From contig CBDCVB010000002.1 in assembly GCA_965222895.1 (NCBI GenBank), positions 558,001-622,000 on the forward strand: a stretch of 64,000 nucleotides of DNA, read 5' to 3'. Numbering within the stretch: the stretch's first letter is position 1; each line of letters begins with the position of its first letter. Shown here piece by piece: positions 24,657 to 31,567 of this stretch. Below the pieces are notes generated by a model. It was not told the origin of the DNA. It saw nothing but the letters and a program-made list of their open reading frames with translations, and did not search any database. This stretch comes from Bin87 sp965222895 (lineage in GTDB: Bacteria > Chloroflexota > Dehalococcoidia > Lucifugimonadales > UBA3495). The position numbers were made by a program, and so were the translations under genes.

Positions 24657-26203
24657 AGTACGATTACATCGTGATTGGAGCCGGTTCGGCAGGTTCCATT
24701 ATCGCGAGTCGGCTGACCGAAGACCACAGCAAGCATGTGCTGCTGATTGAAGCCGGCCCGGATTATCCGGAGTTCGAGAATCTGCCGGAGGAGGTCAAGT
24801 TCGGTTACAACACCGAGATTGATATTATGGTCAGCGACCACAACTGGCAATTTGTGGGCAAGGGCACCGACACTTCACACGAAATCATGGTGCCACGGGG
24901 CAAGGTTACCGGCGGTTCCAGCGCCATCAACGGTCAGGTGTTCCTGCGCGGCGTGCCTGAGGACTACGACGGTTGGTCCGCCGTGGGCAACGATGAATGG
25001 GGATACACCAAGCTGCTCCCAATCTTCCGGCGCATCGAAACGGATACCGATTACGGCAACGACGATTTTCACGGCGGAGAAGGCCCCATTGTCATGCACC
25101 GGTTTGGCCGCGAAACCTGGATGCCGGCGCAGAACGCCTTTAGCGCAGCCTGCGTAGCCGCCGGTTTCCCGGAGACCTGGGACCACAACCACCCCGACTC
25201 TTACGGCGTGGGCCCGACACCCTTCAACAACCCCAACGGCATCCGCATGAGCACCAACCTGGGCTATCTGTCGGAATCGCGGCACCGGCTCAACCTGACC
25301 ATCAAGGCGAATTGCCATGTGCATCGCATCCTGTTTGACGGGAACAAGGCTACCGGAGCCCGCCTGGAGTCGGGTGGAGAGACGTTCGACGCCGAAGCCG
25401 ACCAGATTGTCCTGAGCAGCGGGGCCATCGGTTCGCCGCACATTCTGATGCTCTCGGGCATTGGGCCGGCCGACCACCTGCGCGAAATGGGGATACCGGT
25501 GATTCAGGACGCACCGGGCGTGGGACAGAACCTGCGCGACCATCCCACCGTGTGGTGCACCTGGCGAACCATACCCGATTTTGAACTCGACGGTTTCGCG
25601 CCGCGCTCGCAATTGTGTTTGCGCTACACTGCCGAAGGTTCGCAGTTGCGCAATGACATGAAAATCAGTATGCAGTCTTTCGCAACCGAGCGAATCAACA
25701 AGGGCGGCGACCGCATGGTTCCGCTGGGGATTCGGATGACGGCCGGCATCCAGTTGGCCGAGGGCGCCGGGCATATGCGGCTACAGTCTACCGACCCCTA
25801 CCAACAGCCGTTCCTGGACTACAACTACCTACAGGAAGAATCAGACCGAGTTCGGTTGCGGGACTCAGTGCGACTGTGCCTGTCACTGGCTGAGCATCCG
25901 GAGCTCGAAGCGATAATCCAGGAGCGAACCGAGCCGCCTGACGATGCTTTGACCAGCGACGATGCGCTGGACGCCTGGATTGCGCAGGAAGTCACCACGT
26001 CTCAGCATATCTCCGGCACCTGCAAGATGGGCCCGGACAGCGACTCGATGGCCGTTGTCGACCAGTTCGGCAAGGTGAAAGGCATCGAAAACCTGCGCGT
26101 TGCCGATGCCAGCGTCATGCCCGACTGCATCCGCGCGAATACCAACGTAACCTCCATGACCATCGGCGAGCGCGTTGCCGAGTTCATACTGGAAGGGCGT
26201 TAG
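24653..26203 (+). CDS. GMC family oxidoreductase (choline dehydrogenase-like)
   Basis: From the ATG at 24653 the 516-residue protein begins MKYDYIVIGAGSAG (FAD motif at residues 9-14). It contains GMC signature 1 (PRGKVTGGSSAINGQVFLRG), signature 2 (LSSGAIGSPHILMLSGIG) and the C-terminal catalytic region with QHISGTCKMG and NTNVTSMTIGE. It is expected to oxidise an alcohol to an aldehyde using FAD; choline, polyethylene glycol or other alcohols are all possible. AAGGAG sits upstream. The start overlaps the higA stop. The longer in-frame start at 24575 lies inside higA and is rejected. Confidence 0.92.
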   Translation: MKYDYIVIGAGSAGSIIASRLTEDHSKHVLLIEAGPDYPEFENLPEEVKFGYNTEIDIMVSDHNWQFVGKGTDTSHEIMVPRGKVTGGSSAINGQVFLRGVPEDYDGWSAVGNDEWGYTKLLPIFRRIETDTDYGNDDFHGGEGPIVMHRFGRETWMPAQNAFSAACVAAGFPETWDHNHPDSYGVGPTPFNNPNGIRMSTNLGYLSESRHRLNLTIKANCHVHRILFDGNKATGARLESGGETFDAEADQIVLSSGAIGSPHILMLSGIGPADHLREMGIPVIQDAPGVGQNLRDHPTVWCTWRTIPDFELDGFAPRSQLCLRYTAEGSQLRNDMKISMQSFATERINKGGDRMVPLGIRMTAGIQLAEGAGHMRLQSTDPYQQPFLDYNYLQEESDRVRLRDSVRLCLSLAEHPELEAIIQERTEPPDDALTSDDALDAWIAQEVTTSQHISGTCKMGPDSDSMAVVDQFGKVKGIENLRVADASVMPDCIRANTNVTSMTIGERVAEFILEGR

Positions 26204-26243
26204 GCATCGCAGCGTCGGCCAACCGCTAATAAAACAACATCGA

Positions 26244-26271
26244 CTGCCTCTCCTCTCCGGAGGAGGGGCAG
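26244..26271 (+). promoter_or_regulatory. 12-bp hairpin that contains a ribosome-binding site
   Basis: CTGCCTCTCCTC (26244-26255) pairs with GAGGAGGGGCAG (26260-26271), with one G-U pair and loop TCCG. The 3' arm holds AGGAGGGG, the only ribosome-binding sequence in front of the ATG at 26278. The hairpin may be a terminator for the GMC gene (TTT follows) or may mask initiation. A second possible start at 26299 has its own GGAG. Confidence 0.5.
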
Positions 26272-26277
26272 TTTGCA

Positions 26278-26613
26278 ATGAACCGGCAGGAGATTGCGAT
26301 GCTTCCCCCGCGCAAATGGACCCGAACGGAAGAATTGGCGGTGCTGCACCTCTATCGGGGTAAGGTACTGCCGGAGAGTCGGGAGGCAGTGGCCTTGGCG
26401 GAAGCCCTGGAACGCACACCCCGATCCATCGCGGCGCGAATGTTGGGATTGGCCTCGCTGGACCCGGCCAATCCGAAAACGCCGGCAGCCAAAGCCACCG
26501 CACTCACGCGGTCCGTATGGGCGGAATATATGTCAGACCGCACCGCCATCGCCACCGAGGGCCAGCGCGCCTACCTTGGCATCCTGAACCGCTATTCGAT
26601 GGGCCGGCCATAG
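26278..26613 (+). CDS. small protein with a Myb/SANT-like helical domain
   Basis: The 111-residue protein contains RKWTRTEELAVLHLYRG followed by AVALAEALERTPRSIAARML, a three-helix Myb/SANT-like pattern seen at the N-terminus of some restriction- and HNH-associated DNA-binding proteins. The rest (residues 70-111) is helical and unassigned. Starts at 26278 and 26299 (MLPPRKWTRTEE, with GGAG upstream) are both possible. It is convergent with the membrane gene at 26626. Its function is unknown; a DNA-binding role is inference only. Confidence 0.6.
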   Translation: MNRQEIAMLPPRKWTRTEELAVLHLYRGKVLPESREAVALAEALERTPRSIAARMLGLASLDPANPKTPAAKATALTRSVWAEYMSDRTAIATEGQRAYLGILNRYSMGRP

Positions 26614-26625
26614 GCATAAGACGTC

Positions 26626-27141
26626 CTAACGTTGTTCCAAATCTGACCCTCCAGGACGTCGCCGGGTGTCTACTTCTTCGTCGAGTCTGCCCATATTTGC
26701 TCTGACGATAGACACCGGCAGAGCGAATGACCAAACGAAGGCACCGGCGCCCAGGCTCAAAGCAATGCGTTCAAAGTATCTCGCCAATTGGTATTCCCCC
26801 TGGATGTTACCCAACAGCGCGGCCGCAAAGGTGAAACCTAGTACAGCTAGATAGATGTAGAGCAATGTGCTCTGTCGACGCAAGCTGCGTCGGATTTGCC
26901 TGCGGTGGAGACTGGCAATACGCCAGCTCCCCGAATATAAAATGGCAGGATCACCCAGCACCGTGATAACGGCTATAATGAAGCCGGCGAAAACCGAGAA
27001 TACGGTAGCCAAGATAATTAAGGCCTCTGTGTTTTTGTGAGTCAAGGGTTCTCCAAACACAGCAGTCACAGAAATTGCGGCAAAACCGGCCAGAATAATA
27101 CCAACTGAGCAGAAGTTAATGTTCTTCATTACCTGGCTCAC
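26626..27141 (-). CDS. four-helix membrane protein, RexB-like partner
   Basis: The 171-residue product has four strongly hydrophobic helices at about residues 11-30 (GIILAGFAAISVTAVFG), 39-63 (EALIILATVFSVFAGFIIAV), 92-113 (LLYIYLAVLGFTFAAALLGN) and 125-150 (ALSLGAGAFVWSFALPVSIV), with a basic loop between helices 2 and 3 and a charged tail. It overlaps the preceding gene by four bases (GTGA; an ATG at 27129 is an alternative start), so the two are translated together. Size, helix count and pairing with a cytosolic protein of about 300 residues resemble lambda RexB, a four-helix membrane channel. I see no convincing residue-level identity, so the RexB link rests on architecture. Confidence 0.55.
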   Translation of the reverse strand: MSQVMKNINFCSVGIILAGFAAISVTAVFGEPLTHKNTEALIILATVFSVFAGFIIAVITVLGDPAILYSGSWRIASLHRRQIRRSLRRQSTLLYIYLAVLGFTFAAALLGNIQGEYQLARYFERIALSLGAGAFVWSFALPVSIVRANMGRLDEEVDTRRRPGGSDLEQR

Positions 27142-28082
27142 AATTCCAAGATACCAGTTTGTTGCAACTCTTCATAATAGCCAGCCATTTGGTTCCATGC
27201 TTGTCTATAGTTGACTGGTTGACCATCAATTGGCAGCTCAACCTGACTCTTGATGATGAGATCGCCTCGTTTGAATCTCTGCCCAGTCGTGGTCACAAAT
27301 TCGATATCTTCTGGGTTCTCTTCTGTGATGTCCTGAGCGATTGCAGTAAATGTTTCGATTCCTATTCCTCTCCTATTTCGGTTGAGCGATATAACCAGCC
27401 GGGCGTTGACATTCTCTGCTGCTTCAATCTCCTGTCGGTCTTGGTCCCTTATAACCAAGTCCATCAGAACATCTAGACCGAGGTTCTGGATTATATTCCG
27501 ATTCCCCCTACCCTCTTCGCGATCGGCGGCGGTCTCTAGGTATTGCCCGATGTCCAATGAAATGCTTTTCACTCCTTGGTCAAAGAGCATCTGAATAGCA
27601 ACGTTATCCGCGATAGGGACAAGCCGAAAATTTTCAGCCCACTCAGGCAGATTAGCACCTTGACCCCTGCCAAGCCGTAAGAGCGATTTCAAATATCGCT
27701 CCAGAGACTGCTGAGTGATGCCACTCGGCAACAGAAGACAATGGTTGCCAGAAACCATGACCATCCCGTCCCCATCAAGGTAATCCCAATCGTCGCCTGG
27801 ATCTTCGGTGTCAAGGTCGGCGTCTGGTAAATTACCAACAGCAACGTGAGGAACCGTCGATGCGGCTTGTCCAGGCGTCCAATTCGCAACGTGAATATAT
27901 AGCCTCTGTTGTTGCGCAAGCCTATGGCGCACCGACGCTTGGCCCAAGCGAAAATCCAGCTGTGTATCATCACTGTTAGGCAGGTACTCCAAGCAGTGAG
28001 CCAATGCATCTGACAACGCAATACCCTGCCACTCAGGGAAACCCCACTCCGCCCGCTGGTAAAAGATGGTTCGTTGCGGCAT
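27138..28082 (-). CDS. cytosolic protein with RexA-like pattern
   Basis: This 314-residue soluble protein has no enzyme motif I recognise. Read beside lambda RexA from memory, short blocks occur in the same order: IALSDALAHCLEY, QRLYIHVANW, MVMVSGNHCLLLPSGITQQS with LERYLKSLL, RLVPIADN, VKSISLDIGQYLE, ARLVISLNRNRRGIGIETF, and a C-terminal QMAGYYEELQQTGIL. RexA is the DNA-binding sensor that opens the RexB membrane channel during abortive infection. The GTGA overlap with a four-helix membrane gene strengthens the comparison. AGGAGG lies upstream of the ATG. The base composition is visibly more AT-rich than that of the neighbours, consistent with transfer. Confidence 0.5.
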   Translation of the reverse strand: MPQRTIFYQRAEWGFPEWQGIALSDALAHCLEYLPNSDDTQLDFRLGQASVRHRLAQQQRLYIHVANWTPGQAASTVPHVAVGNLPDADLDTEDPGDDWDYLDGDGMVMVSGNHCLLLPSGITQQSLERYLKSLLRLGRGQGANLPEWAENFRLVPIADNVAIQMLFDQGVKSISLDIGQYLETAADREEGRGNRNIIQNLGLDVLMDLVIRDQDRQEIEAAENVNARLVISLNRNRRGIGIETFTAIAQDITEENPEDIEFVTTTGQRFKRGDLIIKSQVELPIDGQPVNYRQAWNQMAGYYEELQQTGILEL

Positions 28083-28165
28083 ATTAGCTAAGGTCCTCCT
28101 GTAAAGTTCGCGCTCACTGTGGCAAACTTCGACGTTCGGAACAGAACATAAAATAGTGCTTGCGT

Positions 28166-28189
28166 GGGACGGCTTTGCAAGGCCGTCCC
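28166..28189. repeat. 8-bp palindromic hairpin (REP-like)
   Basis: GGGACGGC (28166-28173) and GCCGTCCC (28182-28189) form a perfect stem around TTTGCAAG. It lies in the 114-base gap between the VOC gene and the RexA-like gene and may terminate the former, although there is no T-tract. Confidence 0.6.
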
Positions 28190-28196
28190 TCCGCGC

Positions 28197-28592
28197 TTAC
28201 ACCAGAACGCCAAACCCGGACTTGGTGCAGATTTCCAGGCGGTTGTGGTCCGGGTCGTGGAAGTAGAACGCCTGCTGCCCATCGTTGCGGGTTTGGATGT
28301 CGGTACACTCCACGCCGATGCTCTGCAACTCATCGCGGGCCGCTGCGATTTCGTCAACCTCGAAGGCGGTGTGGTGCGACGGAGCCGACGGGGCGTCCGG
28401 GTTCTCGATGATGTGAACCATTGCGCCGCTGGGCAGCTGGAGCCAGTACAGGTTGTCGTTGTTGACCATTGAGGGAATCTGCTTGACTCCCAATACTTCC
28501 TGATACCACTTCAAGGCCGCATCCTTGTCCCGCACGTTGTAGGTGATGTGGTTGATAGCCTTGAGTCGGATGTTGTCAGCATTCAGTCCCAT
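28197..28592 (-). CDS. VOC superfamily (glyoxalase-like) protein
   Basis: The 131-residue protein has the two beta-alpha-beta-beta-beta modules of the vicinal oxygen chelate fold: AINHITYNVRDKDAALKWYQ with the first metal His, HHTAFEVDEIAAARDEL with the second, and YFHDPDHNRLEIC with the C-terminal Glu. Members include glyoxalase I, dioxygenases and fosfomycin-resistance enzymes; the sequence does not decide among them. AGGAGG precedes the ATG. It lies downstream of the amidohydrolase gene on the same strand with a 56-base gap, possibly one transcript. Confidence 0.85.
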   Translation of the reverse strand: MGLNADNIRLKAINHITYNVRDKDAALKWYQEVLGVKQIPSMVNNDNLYWLQLPSGAMVHIIENPDAPSAPSHHTAFEVDEIAAARDELQSIGVECTDIQTRNDGQQAFYFHDPDHNRLEICTKSGFGVLV

Positions 28593-28648
28593 GAGTGTCC
28601 TCCTGCAATTTGGTAATCAGCGATATAGTGTTTGGCGCAAGCCGAGCA

Positions 28649-29620
28649 TCAGATGCCCAGCAGTCTTTCCAGATTGGCGAACAGGATGGCATCCTTTTCG
28701 TCGCGCGTCAGGCTTTCCAGCCCCAGTAGCCAGGACACCGGCCAGTCGGCGCACATATCAAATGGCCAGTCAGTGCCAAATACAATCTGCTCGATGCCGG
28801 CCATGTCGATCAGCATTCGCAATGCCGCTTCGCTGTGGGTCAGGCAGTCGTAGTAGAAACGGTTCAGATACGAGCTGGGTGGTTGGTCGATGTTGGCCCG
28901 CGCCTCGGGGCGCACCTGCCAGCCGCGATCCATCCGCCCGGCGCCGAAACAGGCGTAACCCCCGCCGTGGCACAGGCAGATATTCAGGTTGGGGTAGCGG
29001 TCCATCACGCCGCCGAACACGAATGCTGCAAAGGTAACCGTGCGGTCTGCCAGGTTGCCGACGGTATTGGGCAGGTGGTAGCGGTTCAATCGGGGGGACA
29101 CCACCGTGTCGCCGCCCTGGTGAATCAGGAACATGGCGCCCAGCCGTTCTGCGGTGGCCCACAAGGGATTGAACACCGGGTCGTCGAAGCTGCGTCCGTT
29201 CACGTGGTCGCCAATCATGGCGCCCTTCAGCCCCAGCTCTTGCACCGCGCGGGTCAACTCTTCGATGGCTGCGCCCACATCCTGCATGGGCAGGTTGGCC
29301 AGGCCGGCAAACTGTTGCGGATACTCCTCGGTCAATTGGGCCACGTAGTCATTGCACTCCCGGTGCATATCCACCGTCTGCGCAGTGTCCAGGTCATAGA
29401 AGTACATATTGGCGTTGGTGGACAGCACGTGGACGTCGACGCCCAGCGACCTCATGTCGGCAATGCGCTGTTCCGGCGTCCAGAACGTGCGCGGGTTGTA
29501 GCGGTGCTGATTGTAGAGGGCCGGCGCGGTTACGCCGAACCAGTTTTCCCCGCTCTGCATGGCGCGCAAAGCGCTGGCTGGCGTAATGTGCGCGTGAACG
29601 TCCAGAACTCGTACTGCCAT
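28649..29620 (-). CDS. amidohydrolase family protein (ACMSD-like decarboxylase or hydrolase)
   Basis: From the ATG at 29620 the 323-residue protein begins MAVRVLDVHAHITPASALR, where HAH is the first metal-binding motif of the amidohydrolase-2 family. LCHGGGYACFGAG and the late FGTDWPFDM (metal Asp) complete the site. The family includes aminocarboxymuconate-semialdehyde decarboxylase and related non-oxidative decarboxylases acting on aromatic acids. AGGAGC lies upstream of the chosen start; the 14-residue longer start at 29662 is less supported. The reaction remains open. Confidence 0.85.
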   Translation of the reverse strand: MAVRVLDVHAHITPASALRAMQSGENWFGVTAPALYNQHRYNPRTFWTPEQRIADMRSLGVDVHVLSTNANMYFYDLDTAQTVDMHRECNDYVAQLTEEYPQQFAGLANLPMQDVGAAIEELTRAVQELGLKGAMIGDHVNGRSFDDPVFNPLWATAERLGAMFLIHQGGDTVVSPRLNRYHLPNTVGNLADRTVTFAAFVFGGVMDRYPNLNICLCHGGGYACFGAGRMDRGWQVRPEARANIDQPPSSYLNRFYYDCLTHSEAALRMLIDMAGIEQIVFGTDWPFDMCADWPVSWLLGLESLTRDEKDAILFANLERLLGI

Positions 29621-29764
29621 ATCGGGTTTGCTCCTGTCATTGACCACCACCGGCTTCGCCAACGCTGAGGCAGCCGCAGTTCGAGTGGATTATAGACGTT
29701 TTCGGTGCGGTCGTCAGGTATCGTTGCCCATCATGCATACCCACTTTTCATGCATACCCACTTT

Positions 29765-29871
29765 GTCATTGCGAGCGTAGCGTGGCAATCTCGTCGCCGT
29801 AGCAACGGCGGTTCGCCGACGTGTGTTCAATCTCATCGAGATTGCCACGTCGCTATGCTCCTCGCAATGAC
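29765..29871 (-). repeat. 107-bp palindromic MITE-like repeat, copy 1 (inverted)
   Basis: The element runs from GTCATTGCGAG to CTCGCAATGAC, 107 bases, with imperfect long inverted arms (GTGGCAATCTC / GAGATTGCCAC inside). Its reverse complement matches copies at 42519-42625 and 54697-54803 at most positions, so it is inverted relative to them. CCCACTTT words flank it on the left (29741-29764) and TTAAAGTGAGTACGC on the right, recalling the flanks of the other copies. It fills most of the 399-base gap between the amidohydrolase and aldolase genes. Confidence 0.9.
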
Positions 29872-29980
29872 AGATTAAAGTGAGTACGCATGACATCGTT
29901 GCCCTCCTGGTGGCGGGATAACCCTTGCTGCCCGCGACAACCGCCGCTCAAATGGCGGCGGTGTTGACTGCCACCCCGAA

Positions 29981-30029
29981 GGGGCATAGCATTCGCGAAA
30001 CATTCTGTGGGGGCATACCATGCGCGAAA
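29981..30029. repeat. imperfect direct repeat of the aldolase start region
   Basis: GGGGCATAGCATTCGCGAAA (29981-30000) is repeated as GGGGCATACCATGCGCGAAA (30010-30029). The second copy holds the ribosome-binding GGGGG and the ATG of the aldolase gene; the first has ATT in place of ATG and is a dead duplicate of the start site. Confidence 0.75.
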
Positions 30030-30799
30030 ATACGCTGAAACAAAAACTGCAGGCCGGCAACCCCGTTTTCGGCTCCATGATTACCTTCCCATCGCCGGCG
30101 GTGGTGGAGATGTTGGGCTTCCTCGGTTATGACTGGGTGCTCATTGATAACGAGCACGGCAGCATTACCGTTGACGTGGCTGAGGACATGATCCGAGCTG
30201 CCGAGTACGCTGGCACGGCTCCGATAGTTAGGCCGGTGGGCAACCGCCCCGAGATTATCGCGCCCTTCCTGGACCGGGGAGCCTGGGGCGTGCAGGTGCC
30301 CCACGTCAACACCGCCGACGAAGCCAGGGCCGCCGTCTCCGCCGTGAAATACTATCCCGAGGGCGAGCGGGGCCTGTTCAGCGGTGGCCGCCCTGCGGAA
30401 TACGGATTCAGCGGCGCGACGCCGGAATACGTAGCCGACGCCAATCGCAGCACCCTGGTTTGTCTGATGCTGGAAGAAGTCGAAGCCATCGAAAACATCC
30501 CCGAACTGGTGAAAGTTCCCGGCGTTGACGTTTATTTCATCGGCGCCGGCGACCTTTCCCAAAGTATGGGCTACCCCGGACAGCAAACCCACCCCGAAGT
30601 GCAGGCTCTCGTCGAGAAAGGCGTGCAGCAGATTGCAGCGTCCGGCATCACTGCCGGATGCAGCTGCCCCGACAACCTGGTTCCCCACTATCTGGAGCTG
30701 GGAGTGCGCTACTTCCACAACACCGTCGGGCGCTTGCTACAATCCGCCAGCGCAGACTACCTCAAAACCATGCGAGCGGCTGCCGACGGGCTGGCCTAG
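30020..30799 (+). CDS. HpcH/HpaI aldolase family protein
   Basis: This 259-residue TIM barrel has the family motifs FGSMITFPSPAVVEMLGFLG, DWVLIDNEHG (catalytic and metal residues), RPVGNRPEIIAPFLDRGAWG, VQVPHVNTADEA and YFIGAGDLSQSMGYPGQ. Class II aldolases of this family cleave 2-keto-3-deoxy sugar acids or 4-hydroxy-2-ketoheptanedioate to pyruvate plus an aldehyde. The particular substrate is not evident. It precedes a small hypothetical gene by 52 bases on the same strand. Confidence 0.9.
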   Translation: MRENTLKQKLQAGNPVFGSMITFPSPAVVEMLGFLGYDWVLIDNEHGSITVDVAEDMIRAAEYAGTAPIVRPVGNRPEIIAPFLDRGAWGVQVPHVNTADEARAAVSAVKYYPEGERGLFSGGRPAEYGFSGATPEYVADANRSTLVCLMLEEVEAIENIPELVKVPGVDVYFIGAGDLSQSMGYPGQQTHPEVQALVEKGVQQIAASGITAGCSCPDNLVPHYLELGVRYFHNTVGRLLQSASADYLKTMRAAADGLA

Positions 30800-30851
30800 T
30801 CCATCCGGACACAGCGTTACAACCAACACGACCACGGAGGACGAGCACAAC

Positions 30852-31433
30852 ATGACCAGTCCAGTAGACCCCAATCAGATTTGTCTGACCGGAGAAAACT
30901 CGTTCATTCGCCTGTCGGCTGCCGCCGGTGGGCCCAACACGACCCGTTCCAGTCATTGGCGCGTGTTGTGGTCGCCAGCCGGAGCCGGCCACGCGCTGTT
31001 TCTGAAGAGCGAAGACTTTAACCAGAACCCGATCCGCGTCTATTCGGACAACATCGCGCTGACCCGATATTTGCAGCAGGAAATCGAAACCTTGCTGTTC
31101 CCAGAGTTCGCAGACGTTGGTTTGCCGGTGATCGCGGCGGAGTTCAGCAAGTCTGGCGACCCGGCCAATTTCTGGACCGAAACCGTGGCCGCCGCAGACG
31201 AAACCGTGGTACTGAGCTGGTATGACTTCCTGACGCCCTTTATGCTGAATGTTCCGGCGGGCAGCGTGGCCGGCCGGCCCCACGGCGTGTACAGCTGCTT
31301 CATACCGGCCCGCGGCGCACAACTCACGGTGGGTGGGCAGGCGCTATCCGGCGTGGTTTCGCCGGAAGCGCGCGGGCCGGCTCAAAGCAGTTCGGCCTGC
31401 ATCGCCTGGTCGGAAACCTGGGTCAAACCGTAA
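30852..31433 (+). CDS. hypothetical protein next to the aldolase gene
   Basis: A start at the ATG 30852 (MTSPVDPNQICLTGENSFIR), with GGAGGA upstream, gives a 193-residue protein. The longer frame from 30525 overlaps the aldolase gene and is rejected. The sequence is beta-rich (HWRVLWSPAGAGHALFLKSE, ETVVLSWYDFLTPFMLNVPA, VYSCFIPARGAQLTVGGQ) without recognised catalytic motifs. It may be a ligand-binding or accessory protein co-expressed with the aldolase. I do not recognise the family. Confidence 0.65.
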   Translation: MTSPVDPNQICLTGENSFIRLSAAAGGPNTTRSSHWRVLWSPAGAGHALFLKSEDFNQNPIRVYSDNIALTRYLQQEIETLLFPEFADVGLPVIAAEFSKSGDPANFWTETVAAADETVVLSWYDFLTPFMLNVPAGSVAGRPHGVYSCFIPARGAQLTVGGQALSGVVSPEARGPAQSSSACIAWSETWVKP

Positions 31434-31472
31434 CGCCACGCTGACCGGCGGGTTCTCCTCTCCGACGACGCT

Positions 31473-31553
31473 CGCATCCGACGGCGTTCGCATCCGACGG
31501 CGTTCGCATCCGACGGCGTTCGCATCCGACGACTTCGCATCCGACGACTTCGC
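31473..31553. repeat. minisatellite of 15-16 bp units (CGCATCCGACGGCGTT)
   Basis: Three units of CGCATCCGACGGCGTT are followed by two 15-base variants, CGCATCCGACGACTT. The array sits in the 134-base gap between two convergent genes, immediately before the stop side of the halogenase-like gene. There is no spacer pattern, so it is not CRISPR. Confidence 0.85.
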
Positions 31554-31567
31554 GCCACTGGGAACGG

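Noticed and set aside
29714..29896. 60-codon minus-strand open frame with HCEEHSDVAI
   Set aside because: The peptide is a translation of the 107-bp repeat; the same false peptide appears at 54663-54860.
31473..31553. possible CRISPR-like array
   Set aside because: The units are directly adjacent with no spacers, and no cas gene is present anywhere in the window.
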